DNA from: Gammaproteobacteria bacterium
Lineage (GTDB): Bacteria; Pseudomonadota; Gammaproteobacteria; Thiohalomonadales; Thiohalomonadaceae
Direction of reading: 5' to 3'
NCBI GenBank assembly: GCA_026196275.1
Contig: JAPHTQ010000022.1
Coordinates: 1-64,000 of the forward strand
DNA length: 64,000 bases
Shown here: piece by piece, positions 42,730 to 52,256 of the stretch
Layout: every line of letters begins with the position of its first letter
How positions within the stretch are numbered: the first letter of the stretch is position 1
Made by a program: the position numbers and the translations under genes
The notes under the pieces: model-generated
Database searches by the model: none
Seen by the model: the letters and a program-made list of their open reading frames with translations, nothing else
What the model was told of the DNA's origin: nothing

Positions 42730-43167
42730 TCAACCTCGATCTTTGGTAACAGTCGCCTGTTTTGCAGTTAAGTCCAATTGCAATGCTGCAAGGCCAAACC
42801 AGATCATCGCTGCCACCATTGCGATACCGCCCACTAGAACCAGCGCCGGCGGTACGCCGAACATGATCTCGGCAAGTATCCCGATCGGCATCAGCATGCC
42901 AATCAGCGTAAGCCACGAAATACCTTTTGCCGAAAATTCACTGACAGGCAAACGCAACAACAGGTAGCCGACGACGATATTAATGAAAGCGAATAAATTA
43001 CCATGCACGTGTGCCAGTCGCGATTCGAAATGTTTGCCTATGCCGTATTCGGCGATCCATTGCTCCTTGCCGGGGGCAAAGTCGCGCAGATAGATCAGTA
43101 TAAATCCATAGACCATGAAACCGGCCAGAAACAGGAACCCCGACGCCAGATTCTTTTTTCCTTGCAT
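42730..43167 (-). CDS. Four-helix membrane protein of unknown function
   Basis: A 145-residue protein with four predicted helices (about 8-28, 53-72, 83-103, 108-130). A conserved-looking loop and helix 2, SRLAHVHGNLFAFINIVVGY, has two histidines and asparagines on one face, as in small relatives of haem-copper or NnrS-type proteins; this is only a resemblance. ATG 43167 follows GAGGAG. It ends three bases before the LOG gene, so the two are co-transcribed. Confidence 0.7.
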   Translation of the reverse strand: MQGKKNLASGFLFLAGFMVYGFILIYLRDFAPGKEQWIAEYGIGKHFESRLAHVHGNLFAFINIVVGYLLLRLPVSEFSAKGISWLTLIGMLMPIGILAEIMFGVPPALVLVGGIAMVAAMIWFGLAALQLDLTAKQATVTKDRG

Positions 43168-43204
43168 AATGTTCTCCTCTTTCATTTGAGAAGGATGACT
43201 GGAA

Positions 43205-44593
43205 TTACAGATGCAAACACTGCCCAGGATTAGGCACCGTAACTCTCCATCCATGATCAGTGCGTAGCCGCTCGGCAAAAGTAAGCGCCGCACTTTCTTC
43301 GCCATGTGTCACGAAGGTCTGATGAGGCGGGCGCTGAAAACCACTGACCCAGTCCAATAGTGCAGCCTGGTCGGCATGTGCCGAGAAGCCACCCAAAGTA
43401 TGTATTGCAGCGCGCACCGGAATATCTTGACCGAAAATGCTTACCCGTCGGGCACCGTCCACAAGTCTGCGACCAAGCGTGCCTTGCGCCTGAAATCCTG
43501 TGATCAATACGGAGGACTCGCGTCGAGGAAGGTTGTAGCGCAAATGATGCTTAATCCGGCCCGCATCACACATACCGCTTGCAGAAATAATGATGGCGCC
43601 TGAGTGAATTTGGTTGAGTGCAATAGACTCTTCGACGCTGCCGGTAAAACGCAGTTTTGGAAGTCCGCGGCCAGCCGCGTGCCAGTTTGCGAGATGTTGC
43701 GCCTCCTCATCAAATAGCGCCATATGTGTTTGAGTGATTCGGGTTGCTGCAGTAGCCATGGGAGAGTCGACAAAAATGTTAATATCATGCAGCCGTCCTT
43801 GACGGGTCAGTTGGTGCAGATAATAGATAATCTCTTGAGTTCGACCAACCGCAAACGCCGGTATGATTACATTGCCATGACTTTCATATAGCGTGTGATT
43901 TACCACCTGCTCCAGTTCATTTAACGTCGCCGGAAGATCTTTGTGGCTGCGGTTGCCGTAGGTGGATTCGATGAACAATACGTCCGCCTCATCGATCAAT
44001 GTCGGATCGCGCAATATCGGCCTGCCGGGCTGGCCGAGATCGCCAGACATGACAAACTTGGTTTTCTTGCTACCCTCCGTGATCCAGATTTCAATAATGG
44101 CTGAGCCAAGTATATGGCCGGCGTCACGGAAGCGACATGTGATATCAGGGTGTGGTTCCAGATATTCGTCATAGGCCACCGGGTTTAATAGCGTGAGACA
44201 GTGTTGCGCATCCTGCACCGTATAAAGGGGATCCTGCGGCCTGGATGACTTTCTCCGACGTGCAAGGCGCCGCGCATCTGTCTCCTGGATATGGCCGCTG
44301 TCGGGCAACATTACCGCCAATAGATCAGCGGTTGCTCGGGTGGTATAGATCGGTCCGTTAAAACCGGCACGCATAAGTTTCGGCAACAGTCCGCTGTGAT
44401 CAATGTGCGCATGTGTCACCAGTACAAAGTCCAGCGTGCTCGGGTCAAAGAGAAACGGAGCCTGGTTGCGCGCCGGTGCTTCACGTCCTCCCTGAAACAT
44501 ACCGCAGTCCACCAGGAAACGGGTCGTAGAAGTTTCGATAAGGTAACTTGACCCGGTCACCTCACGTGCTGCACCAAGAAAGGTGATCTTCAT
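43205..44593 (-). CDS. Beta-CASP metallo-beta-lactamase RNase
   Basis: A 462-residue protein of the CPSF/Ysh1-like MBL-beta-CASP family: THAHIDHSG (His61, His63, Asp65, His66), GHILGSAIIEI, SGDLGQPG, FIESTYGNR, and the beta-CASP motifs IIPAFAVGRTQE, FVDSPMA, SGMCDAGRIKHHL and the C-terminal HTLGGFSAHADQ. Relatives are RNA exo- or endonucleases. All metal ligands are present. It heads an apparent three-gene unit with the membrane protein and LOG protein. Confidence 0.9.
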   Translation of the reverse strand: MKITFLGAAREVTGSSYLIETSTTRFLVDCGMFQGGREAPARNQAPFLFDPSTLDFVLVTHAHIDHSGLLPKLMRAGFNGPIYTTRATADLLAVMLPDSGHIQETDARRLARRRKSSRPQDPLYTVQDAQHCLTLLNPVAYDEYLEPHPDITCRFRDAGHILGSAIIEIWITEGSKKTKFVMSGDLGQPGRPILRDPTLIDEADVLFIESTYGNRSHKDLPATLNELEQVVNHTLYESHGNVIIPAFAVGRTQEIIYYLHQLTRQGRLHDINIFVDSPMATAATRITQTHMALFDEEAQHLANWHAAGRGLPKLRFTGSVEESIALNQIHSGAIIISASGMCDAGRIKHHLRYNLPRRESSVLITGFQAQGTLGRRLVDGARRVSIFGQDIPVRAAIHTLGGFSAHADQAALLDWVSGFQRPPHQTFVTHGEESAALTFAERLRTDHGWRVTVPNPGQCLHL

Positions 44594-44623
44594 AATACAA
44601 CCTCAGTGATGTTGTTGCGTGAA

Positions 44624-44887
44624 TTACCGGCTCATCCTGCGACCAGAACCATCTCCTCCACCAGAACCCTGGCGAAACTGGGCACGTTCCTCGTCGCTCA
44701 TCGAACTCATTCGTTTCTGCATCTCTTGCATGAAAGCTGTGCGATCTGCATCGCTCATAGTGCGCACCTCGTTGCGCTTTTGCTGTAACTCTTCAATGCT
44801 GTAGACGGAGAAATCCTCTGCCGCCATTGCGCCCGAGCCGAGGGCAAGCCCGGCGATCATAGACATCAACCAACGATTCATCTTCAT
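44624..44887 (-). CDS. Small exported protein, DUF1104-like, paralogue 1
   Basis: An 87-residue protein with a signal peptide (cleavage after GAMA). The mature part is short, helical and charged: SIEELQQKRNEVRTMSDADR, then AFMQEMQKRMSSMSDEERAQ, ending in a glycine-rich tail. The repeated EL..MR..M..DER pattern recalls the DUF1104 family, whose function is unknown. It lies near a related gene (44984) and the TPR protein on the same strand. Start ATG 44887 or 44881. Confidence 0.7.
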   Translation of the reverse strand: MKMNRWLMSMIAGLALGSGAMAAEDFSVYSIEELQQKRNEVRTMSDADRTAFMQEMQKRMSSMSDEERAQFRQGSGGGDGSGRRMSR

Positions 44888-44983
44888 ATTTTGCACTCTT
44901 ACTGTTCTGATGCTGCTATATATGTCATGTCCTATCCAGGGACAGAACCACATTTTCCAGGCGGAGGTGTTTTCTGGACGTTA

Positions 44984-45352
44984 TCACCGACCACGACCAC
45001 CACCTCCGCTGCCGCCCCTCCCCATGCCGCCACCTGAACTGCCCTGGCTCTGCCGTTGCTCGTAGCCGTAGCCATAGCTGGATGAGTCCGACTCAGAACG
45101 GGAGCGTTGGCGAGTCAATTCACCCTGCCCTCGGGTGTTGTCTTCATTGGTTCGTGTACGCATCTCTTCGCGCTCCTGATCACTCAATTGCTGGTTGTCG
45201 GCACGCATCTGGATAAGTTCGTCATTGGTATACTGGTTATAATCGATCGCACCAGCCTCGAAAGAGACGAGAAGTGCTGCCGCCGCAAGGGGGCTCGCCA
45301 GAGAACGAATAATATTGCGTCCCCGCTTGCGCCTGGAAAATTGGTAGGCCAT
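44984..45352 (-). CDS. Small exported Ser/Gly/Gln-rich protein, paralogue 2
   Basis: A 122-residue protein with a twin-basic N-terminus, a hydrophobic segment (SPLAAAALLVSFEAGA) and a short helix, YTNDELIQMRADNQQLSDQER, that matches paralogue 1. A low-complexity tail follows: Ser/Gln/Tyr-rich, then GSSGGGMGRGGSGGGGRGR. It is probably periplasmic or surface-exposed. The disordered Gly/Arg tail is notable. Function is unknown. Confidence 0.7.
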   Translation of the reverse strand: MAYQFSRRKRGRNIIRSLASPLAAAALLVSFEAGAIDYNQYTNDELIQMRADNQQLSDQEREEMRTRTNEDNTRGQGELTRQRSRSESDSSSYGYGYEQRQSQGSSGGGMGRGGSGGGGRGR

Positions 45353-45498
45353 GTTATTTCTCCTGTTCAGTTAACGTTGGATGTTTTTTTACTTTGCATA
45401 ATGGCTTGTCAAGGCGATAGCCATGATCAGTTGAATTTGTTTCTCTGATATTTCCTTAGAGCCCTGAAGTGTTACAAGATGTTTCAGAAGTACGGAGG

Positions 45499-46563
45499 TT
45501 AACTATGGGGTGTCATACTGACTGTCCGTTCATGCAACTTATTCACTCCCTGTCTCGTCTTCTCTGAGGCCATCTTTTTCAGGGCCATTTTTGCGCTGCG
45601 AACATACCGGTGTCCGGGTCCAAAGTCTTCCTCCAACAGTCCGAGTATTAACTCGAATTGTGACCTTGCCCCCTCATGTCTCTGTTGGGCAAGGTACTCA
45701 TTGCCCAGTTTATAAAGGTTGGCCGCGATTCTGAGGCGCTGTTGTTCAGGCGCTGATCTCCAGTCCGCCAGTACCATTGCATATAATTTGTTTGCCTCGT
45801 CAGTCCGCTGTCGGAAAACATAAAAATCGGCCAAAATGTGCTGGGCAATAGTGATTTCCTGATGATCCGACTGTTCGTTTGATTCCAGGATATGGATCGT
45901 CCGCTTGAGCAATTTCTCGGTTTCATCGAATCGTTGGTTGAGCATGGAAAGTTCTGCCAGGTCCTTCAGACGAGGGGCCAGCGAGGGGTGCATCTCCCCA
46001 AGAATCCGTTCGCGCAGAGATAGACTTGCTCTCCATATCTGTTCAGCTTTCTCATAGCGCTGTTGGGCCTGGTAGATTGTACCGAGATTATCCATCAGTA
46101 TGACAACGCGAATATCCTCCTCGCCGAGCTCCTCAATGGCCAGTTTAAGGTACCGGGTGTTATACATCTCCGCCTCGGCAAAGTTCCCGCTGTTAAAGGC
46201 GATATCAGTAGCGGCACGAAGGTAGCCCGGATGTGATGGCCGCAACTGTACGGCCTCCCGGATCAGATACCGTGCGGCGTTGGCATCCCTTCTTTCGATA
46301 GCCAGCATGGCGAGTGTGAACGACGCCTCCGCCGCTTGCTGTTTGCCGGTTTTACGTATCCTTTCCAGCATCTCGACCATGGGTTCCGCCACCTTGGTGG
46401 TGCGCGGGTTCTCCTGTGGCATGACGGTCGATTGGGGGATGTTTGTCATCATAAGACCTGCCCTTGAACGGTGATCATGATCATTGATGACAGCTGACTC
46501 ATCGGCGTAGGCCGGCAAGGCCAGACACAAAATTCCGACCATAAAGAACCTTTTTATTACCAT
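45499..46563 (-). CDS. Exported TPR-repeat protein
   Basis: A 354-residue protein with a signal peptide (cleavage after LPAYA) and about six TPR-like helical pairs from 65 to 330: SFTLAMLAIERRDANAARYL, AAFNSGNFAEAEMYNTRYLK-type units, LGTIYQAQQRYEKAEQIW and LGNEYLAQQRHEGARSQFEL. It is a periplasmic scaffold for protein-protein contacts. It heads a minus-strand run with the two small exported proteins and is divergent from the two-component system across 188 bp, so joint regulation is plausible. Confidence 0.8.
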   Translation of the reverse strand: MVIKRFFMVGILCLALPAYADESAVINDHDHRSRAGLMMTNIPQSTVMPQENPRTTKVAEPMVEMLERIRKTGKQQAAEASFTLAMLAIERRDANAARYLIREAVQLRPSHPGYLRAATDIAFNSGNFAEAEMYNTRYLKLAIEELGEEDIRVVILMDNLGTIYQAQQRYEKAEQIWRASLSLRERILGEMHPSLAPRLKDLAELSMLNQRFDETEKLLKRTIHILESNEQSDHQEITIAQHILADFYVFRQRTDEANKLYAMVLADWRSAPEQQRLRIAANLYKLGNEYLAQQRHEGARSQFELILGLLEEDFGPGHRYVRSAKMALKKMASEKTRQGVNKLHERTVSMTPHS

Positions 46564-46751
46564 AATTGCACCTCATTCCTGGTTTCCGGTAACTGCTTCG
46601 CATGCGGTAGAAACAGCGAGGCCGTTGCGTTCTGGAATAGTCGGCGCAGAATGTTTCCGGGAGATTTCCGCCAGTGTTGAAAGTGTAACAGTGTGTTTCA
46701 CGCCGACCGATAGAGTAGGCAATGGCCATGCAAAGCCGATACACTTGAGGG

Positions 46752-47465
46752 ATGGAAAACACATCGGAACATCTGTTGGTCGTGGACGATGATCGCGCAT
46801 TGCGCGAGCGGCTATCGCGTTATCTGACGGAACAGGGATTTCGCGTCACGGTAGCGGAGGACGGACCGGCGATGGATGCCTTTTTGGCAAAACAGACACC
46901 CGATGTGGTGATTCTGGACATAATGCTGCCGGGCGAGGATGGGCTGAGCCTGGCACACAGGCTGAGAGCAAACAGCGACATACCGATTATTATGCTCTCT
47001 GCTCTCGGTGACGACGTTGATCGGATTATCGGGCTGGAGATAGGTGCCGATGACTATCTCTCCAAGCCGTTCAATCCGCGCGAGCTTCTTGCCAGGATCC
47101 GGGTTTTGTTACGCCGTCGTAGCGCTGCCTCTGTTGCCGCGCAAGAGAAGGCCTATATTTTCCCGCCCTATCGTCTGGATACAGGCAACCATTCGCTCAG
47201 TAAAAACGGGGTGGCTGTTTCTCTCACAGCGGCGGAGTTTACGCTGTTGCGTATCTTTGTCGAGCATCCCAACAGAGTATTGAGCCGCGATCTGCTGATC
47301 GATCTGATTAAGGGCTATGACCGTTCACCCTATGATCGTTCGATTGATGTACGGGTTACCCGTTTGCGGCGAAAGATTGAGGAAAACCCGGCTATGCCAC
47401 GCTATATCCGCACCATATGGGGAGAGGGATACCTGTTTTCTCCTTCAGGCGAGTCACCGGAGTGA
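46752..47465 (+). CDS. OmpR-family response regulator
   Basis: A 237-residue regulator: receiver domain with VVDDD, phospho-acceptor Asp56 in VILDIMLPGEDG and LSKPF, then a winged-helix DNA-binding domain (about 140-230) with VSLTAAEFTLLRIF, SRDLLIDLIKGYD and RSIDVRVTRLRRKIE. It is followed nine bases later by its histidine kinase. The obvious candidate target is the divergent promoter region shared with the TPR gene. Confidence 0.94.
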   Translation: MENTSEHLLVVDDDRALRERLSRYLTEQGFRVTVAEDGPAMDAFLAKQTPDVVILDIMLPGEDGLSLAHRLRANSDIPIIMLSALGDDVDRIIGLEIGADDYLSKPFNPRELLARIRVLLRRRSAASVAAQEKAYIFPPYRLDTGNHSLSKNGVAVSLTAAEFTLLRIFVEHPNRVLSRDLLIDLIKGYDRSPYDRSIDVRVTRLRRKIEENPAMPRYIRTIWGEGYLFSPSGESPE

Positions 47466-47473
47466 AAGGTTAG

Positions 47474-48796
47474 TTGCAACTCTTGTGGCCAAAAACACTT
47501 TATGCAAGAACCACGGCAACGCTGGCGGCTGCCACGGTGATGTTCCTGTTGCTCACCCTGATCACGGTTGCTTATTTGGTTGTTGTGCCGGTTGCCAAGC
47601 GTTCCGCTGAGGATCTTTCAGCACTGATGGTGGTTTCGGCGCAGACCTGGGCAGAGCTGCCGCCACAGACACGCCCCGACTTTGAACGGGAGCTGGCGCT
47701 TAACCATGGACTGATATTGACTAAGGCTGAACCTCCGCTGACAGGAGATGTAACGAGACTGCTCATTTATCTCCGTTTCCTGCAGGAGAGTCTCACACGG
47801 CGTAGCGGTCAAACTGTCTCTGTACACCCGACCACTTCGGCCGATGGGGCTGACTGGTTCTGGGTAGATATCCCGGTTAATGAACGTATGGTTCGTTTCG
47901 GGTTTGAACTTGCGCGGTTCGGGCCACAACCACCATTGGCAGCTTTGATCGTGTTTACGCTGAGCATGATGCTTGTCTTGCTAACAGCGCTTTTACTGGT
48001 GCGACGGTTGACTCATCCACTGGCGCGTTTTTCCAGAGCGGTAGACGAGGTCGGTCGTGGTGGTACGCCATCACCATTGCCGGAAACGGGCCCGGTTGAA
48101 TTGTCACGGCTTGCCCGTACCTTTAATCATATGGTCTTGCAGGTACGCGAGTTGCTCGCCGATCGCACTACCATGCTTTCCGGTATTGCACATGATTTGC
48201 GTACGCCGCTGGCGCGTCTGAATCTGACCCTCGAGATGTTGAAAGATCAGGCCAACGAACAGCTACTCGCTGAAGCTGAGCAGGATCTCGAAGCGATGGA
48301 TCATCTGATTGATCAGTACCTGCAGCTCGGGCAGGTGCTGACGGGTGACAGACCGGAAACCATTGATGTCAGAGAGATCATTGACCGCTGCGTTATCGAT
48401 GCGCGTCGCATGGGTACTGATATCGACTGGACGCCCGGCGCCCCCTGTCTGCTCACGCTGCAACCCATGGCACTTACGAGGATCCTCTCCAATCTGCTAC
48501 AAAATGCCGTGTACTATGGTCGGGGGAATGAGGTCAGGGTGGAGTGTGAGCACACAGAGGATGTGTGCGTCATCAAGGTGCTCGACAGGGGCGTCGGCAT
48601 CCCGCCGGCAGAGCGAGAAGCGGTATTCCGTCCATTCTACCGTCTGGAGCCTTCCCGTAGCAGCGCCACCGGCGGCAGTGGCCTTGGGCTCGCCATCGCC
48701 CAGCAACTGGCGCGGTTCCACGGCTGGCATCTGGGTCTGAAGGCGCGACCGGGCGGTGGTACCGAAGCCTCTGTCGAAATACCCGTTAAAGAATAG
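47474..48796 (+). CDS. EnvZ-like sensor histidine kinase
   Basis: A 440-residue kinase: two membrane helices (about 15-37 and 156-176) around a small periplasmic domain of about 115 residues, HAMP (RRLTHPLARFSRAVDEVGRG), H-box GIAHDLRTPLARL with His240, N-box LLQNAVYYG, and G-boxes VLDRGVGIP and GGSGLGLAIAQQLA. The domain layout is that of EnvZ. The start is TTG 47474 after AAAGG. It should phosphorylate the regulator encoded just upstream. Confidence 0.93.
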   Translation: MQLLWPKTLYARTTATLAAATVMFLLLTLITVAYLVVVPVAKRSAEDLSALMVVSAQTWAELPPQTRPDFERELALNHGLILTKAEPPLTGDVTRLLIYLRFLQESLTRRSGQTVSVHPTTSADGADWFWVDIPVNERMVRFGFELARFGPQPPLAALIVFTLSMMLVLLTALLLVRRLTHPLARFSRAVDEVGRGGTPSPLPETGPVELSRLARTFNHMVLQVRELLADRTTMLSGIAHDLRTPLARLNLTLEMLKDQANEQLLAEAEQDLEAMDHLIDQYLQLGQVLTGDRPETIDVREIIDRCVIDARRMGTDIDWTPGAPCLLTLQPMALTRILSNLLQNAVYYGRGNEVRVECEHTEDVCVIKVLDRGVGIPPAEREAVFRPFYRLEPSRSSATGGSGLGLAIAQQLARFHGWHLGLKARPGGGTEASVEIPVKE

Positions 48797-49104
48797 TGTC
48801 CGCCTCGATGGCTGGTTGTGCTTTAGCCCGGCCTGTGAAATTCTGGTCAAGGGGGGCGCATTTGTGTGGGCGCCAAGTTGTAGGCTACGTGGCAACATCG
48901 CGGTTTGGAGAGCTGCCAGGTAGCCAGAGGGATGTTGTTGTCTTGTCATCAACATGCCATCGCTCTTCCGGGCGTTACTGTGGCGGCAACCTGGCCTACA
49001 CGCTTATTATTCAACCCTTTGCGCCTCTGCGCCTTTGCGGTGAGGTTTTAAGGGGGGAGTAAGTTACTAATACAGAACAAATTGACTCCTAAACGTTACG
49101 GGAA
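48797..49104. other. 308 bp gap with a dispersed repeat
   Basis: No gene is supported. It holds a copy of the 31 bp repeat (49014-49044) and short GC-rich inverted segments. The adaptor gene promoter probably lies in the last 60 bp, which are more AT-rich. Confidence 0.6.
49014..49044. repeat. Dispersed 31 bp repeat, copy B
   Basis: ACCCTTTGCGCCTCTGCG then CCTTTGCGGTGAG, inverted relative to copy A at 36621-36651, with two mismatches. Confidence 0.9.
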
Positions 49105-50133
49105 ATGTGGATGAAAAGACCGCTGAAATGGTTTGTTGTTACTGTGGTAGTTTCGGCGTTCGCTGCCGTGGCTGTCTACCGCCTCGGGTTCTATACCTCG
49201 CCGGTAGCAGTGGTGGCGGCGCATGAGGGGCGCATGGCGCACAACATCCATGCCCCCGGCACCATACAGGCGCGCTATCCGATCACCGTCGGTGCCCGCG
49301 TGCCCTCGGTGATCACCGGGCTGTATGCCGACGAAGGCGATAGGGTCGAGCAGGGAACGCGGCTTGCCCGTCTCGACGCCCGGGAGCTGGCGGCCCGTCT
49401 CACTGCTATCAGAGCGGATCTGGCGCTGGCGCTGGCGAATCACCGCCGTGACCGGGAGTTGTTCGAAAAGGAGCAGAGTCTCATCTCGCGCAGCGAGCTC
49501 GATGCTTCAGCGGCTGCCGTCGAGGCGGCCAGGGCACGTGAAAGCGAGGCGCTCGCCATCCTCTCGCATACGGATATCACGGCGCCGGCGGGTGGGGTGA
49601 TCACGGCGCGCCTGGTCGAGCAGGGTCACACCGTCGGTGTGGGTACCCCGCTTTTTCGCCTGGCCGATCCCGGCACGCTCTGGGTGGTGGCCCGGGTCGA
49701 TGAGTCGGTGAGCGGGGTGTTGGCGGTAGGACAGCCGGCAACCATCGAGCTGCGCACCGGCGAACGGGCGACAGGCACGGTGGCCCGTATTAGCAAGGAG
49801 TCGGACGCGGTCACCCGTGAGCTGGAGGTCAATGTCGCCTTTGACACACCACCCGAGCGTTTCGCCATTAATCTCGAGGCGGAGGTCACCATCCGTGCCG
49901 GTGAGGTAGAGGGGGTGGTGGTCCCCATCCGCGCGCTCTCCTATGGAGAGGGCGGTCAGGCGGTGCTGGTGATACGGGAGGGCCGTGTCCAGCGGCAGCC
50001 GATCGAGACCGGGATCGGCGACGGCGAGTACGTACTGGTGCATAACGGCATTGAGGTCGGCGCCCCGGTCGTGGCGGCACCGCAGCGGGTCCGCGTGGGT
50101 CAGCGGGCCGAACCGGTAGCGGAAGGACGCTAA
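49105..50133 (+). CDS. Periplasmic adaptor (HlyD/MFP family) of an ABC exporter
   Basis: A 342-residue protein with an N-terminal membrane anchor (about 8-28), a lipoyl/barrel-sandwich domain (HAPGTIQARYPITVGARVPS, then ILSHTDITAPAGGVITARLV), a short coiled-coil hairpin (about 95-150) and beta-barrel domains. It links an inner-membrane exporter to the outside. Its stop overlaps the permease start (TAATG). ATG 49111 is an equally good start. The set resembles DevBCA/MacAB-type exporters. Confidence 0.88.
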   Translation: MWMKRPLKWFVVTVVVSAFAAVAVYRLGFYTSPVAVVAAHEGRMAHNIHAPGTIQARYPITVGARVPSVITGLYADEGDRVEQGTRLARLDARELAARLTAIRADLALALANHRRDRELFEKEQSLISRSELDASAAAVEAARARESEALAILSHTDITAPAGGVITARLVEQGHTVGVGTPLFRLADPGTLWVVARVDESVSGVLAVGQPATIELRTGERATGTVARISKESDAVTRELEVNVAFDTPPERFAINLEAEVTIRAGEVEGVVVPIRALSYGEGGQAVLVIREGRVQRQPIETGIGDGEYVLVHNGIEVGAPVVAAPQRVRVGQRAEPVAEGR

Positions 50134-51326
50134 TGGATCTCGCGGTCAAGGATGTTCGGCGCCACCTCGGCAAGTTTCTCGCCACGATCGCCGGTGTCGG
50201 CATGCTGGTGGCGATTGTGCTGATCATGAACGGCATCTTCCAGGGCAACATCGCCGATGGGATCTGGCTCATCGACAACACCCGGGCCGACCTGTGGGTG
50301 GTGGAGCGGGACCGCGGCGGTCCCTTCAATGAATCCTCGCGTATCCCCACCGACAGTTACCGCAGCGTGGCGGCCACCCCGGGCGTCGCCCAGGCCAGCC
50401 CCTTCATCAGCTACGCCGTGCAGCGGGAGATCGGTGGCCGTGAGCAACAGTTCACCATCATTGGCTACGACGTCTTCGGTGGTCTGGGCGGCCCGGGGCG
50501 GATCGTCGCCGGGCGGCCGATCCGGCGCGCCCACTACGAACTGGTGGCCGACCAAAAACTGGGTCTCTCCCTGGGGCAGCGTGTGCGGCTTGGGATCCAT
50601 GACTATACGGTAGTGGGAGTGACCCGCGGGGCGGTCGACTCCGGCGGCAATCCACTCGCCTACCTTTCGCTGCCGGACGCCCAGGAGGTGCTCTACCAGC
50701 AGGACAACCGGGCGCTGGACGTACAGCGGGCACGCGACCGCCAGCGCCTGGAGGAGGCGGGTTATTTGCCGGCCGAGGTAAACCGATTGTTACCGCTGCT
50801 CGGTGGGGGCAGCACGACCATCAGCGCCGTGCTGGTGGTGCTTGAGCCCGGCGCCGACCGCGCCGCGGTCACCCGTCATATCGAGCGCTGGCTCTATCTG
50901 AGCGCCTACACCACGGAGCAGGAGCGCGACCTGATGCTGGAGGGCAAGCTCAAGAAGATGACCGCGATCCTCGGCGTGTTCCGCACCCTTCTGCTGATAG
51001 TGGCCATCGTGATCATCGCCCTGCTGATCTACGTACTGACCATGGAGAAGGTGCGCGCCATCGCCACGCTCAAGATCATCGGTGCGGGCAACAGCGTGAT
51101 CGTGCGCCTGATCCTGGAGCAGGCGCTGGTGCTCACCCTCGGCAGCTTCGCCTTCGGCTGCGCCCTTACCATCGCCACCCAGGATAAATTTCCGCGCAAC
51201 CTGGTGCTGCTGCCCGAGGAGACCCTGCTTACCTTTATCATCATGCTGGTCGGTGGTGTGGTGGCGAGTATGACCGGGATCTGGCACGCCCTGCGCACGC
51301 CCCCCTCGCTGGCGTTGGGAGGATAG
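50133..51326 (+). CDS. FtsX-like ABC permease (DevC/MacB type)
   Basis: A 397-residue permease: helix 1 (about 12-35), a periplasmic domain (about 40-270: DLWVVERDRGGPFNESSRIP, VVGVTRGAVDSGGNPLAYLS), then three helices (about 280-300, 325-345, 360-380) around VRAIATLKIIGAGNSVIVRL. The arrangement matches DevC/FtsX-type permeases that move molecules out of the periplasm mechanically rather than import solutes. It is co-transcribed with the adaptor and ATPase. Confidence 0.88.
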   Translation: MDLAVKDVRRHLGKFLATIAGVGMLVAIVLIMNGIFQGNIADGIWLIDNTRADLWVVERDRGGPFNESSRIPTDSYRSVAATPGVAQASPFISYAVQREIGGREQQFTIIGYDVFGGLGGPGRIVAGRPIRRAHYELVADQKLGLSLGQRVRLGIHDYTVVGVTRGAVDSGGNPLAYLSLPDAQEVLYQQDNRALDVQRARDRQRLEEAGYLPAEVNRLLPLLGGGSTTISAVLVVLEPGADRAAVTRHIERWLYLSAYTTEQERDLMLEGKLKKMTAILGVFRTLLLIVAIVIIALLIYVLTMEKVRAIATLKIIGAGNSVIVRLILEQALVLTLGSFAFGCALTIATQDKFPRNLVLLPEETLLTFIIMLVGGVVASMTGIWHALRTPPSLALGG

Positions 51327-51330
51327 GTCG

Positions 51331-52029
51331 ATGCCGGTCCTGAGTGTCAACCATCTCAAGCATGTCTTCGGCAGCGGCGAGCTGGCGGTGACTGCCCTGG
51401 AGGGGATCGATTTTGCCGTGGAGGAGGGTGAGTTGATGGCCCTGCTCGGCCCCAGCGGTTCGGGCAAGAGCACCCTGTTGCTCTGCATCAGTCTGATCCT
51501 GACACCGACCGCCGGCAGTATCGAGCTCGGCGGCGAGACGGTCTACGCCGATGGCTGGGCGCACAAAGAGGCGCGCCGTCTGCGCCGGGAGAAGATCGGT
51601 TTCATCTTCCAGGGCCACAACCTGATCCCCTTCCTCACCGCCCGCGACAACATCATGCTCTCCCTGGAGCTGAACGGGGTGGGGCGGCGCCAGGCACGGC
51701 AACGGGCCGATGAGCTGCTGGCCTACCTGGAGGTCAGTCACCGCGCCGATGCCCTGCCGGGCAGACTCTCCGGTGGTGAGCAGCAGCGGGTTGCCATCGG
51801 CCGTGCCCTGGCCAACGAGCCGCCACTCATCCTCGCTGACGAACCCACCGCCTCCCTCGATACCGAACGCGGTGGCCGGGTGATGGATCTGCTCAAACGC
51901 ATCGCACGTGAGCGCAATTCGGCGGTCATCGTCGTGACCCACGACGAACGGATGATCACCGGCTTCGACACCGTGCGCCGGCTGCGCGACGGACAGTTTT
52001 TGCAGACCCTCGACCGCGAACAGCGATAA
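51331..52029 (+). CDS. ABC transporter ATP-binding protein (DevA/LolD type)
   Basis: A 232-residue ATPase: Walker [10 protein letters not shown] near residue 41, Q-loop [13 protein letters not shown], signature [19 protein letters not shown], Walker [13 protein letters not shown] and the switch histidine in VVTHDERM. It starts four bases after the permease stop and completes the three-gene exporter. The cargo is unknown; relatives export glycolipids, lipoproteins or antimicrobial compounds. Confidence 0.94.
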   Translation: MPVLSVNHLKHVFGSGELAVTALEGIDFAVEEGELMALLGPSGSGKSTLLLCISLILTPTAGSIELGGETVYADGWAHKEARRLRREKIGFIFQGHNLIPFLTARDNIMLSLELNGVGRRQARQRADELLAYLEVSHRADALPGRLSGGEQQRVAIGRALANEPPLILADEPTASLDTERGGRVMDLLKRIARERNSAVIVVTHDERMITGFDTVRRLRDGQFLQTLDREQR

Positions 52030-52256
52030 ACAGCCGGCAGGTGTGGCGACAAATCCTGCCCGATCGCCATGCCGCTGGTGTGTCTATTTTTCCCTGTCCG
52101 TGAGGCGATTATGTTTCTCCACGCACCGATTTGCGCGAGGCGTCGGCGTTATCTACACTTCGAGGGATAGCCGACTGGAATTGTAGGAATATCCAATTAC
52201 ATGGTGCAGTAAACTAGAAGACGACAGCGGAAGTTCACTCCAACCGGGAGCTTGAT

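Noticed and set aside
48840-48880. attR copy of the tRNA-Arg 3' end
   Set aside because: Only short GC-rich similarity (GGGCGC) was found, not a true repeat of the tRNA end.
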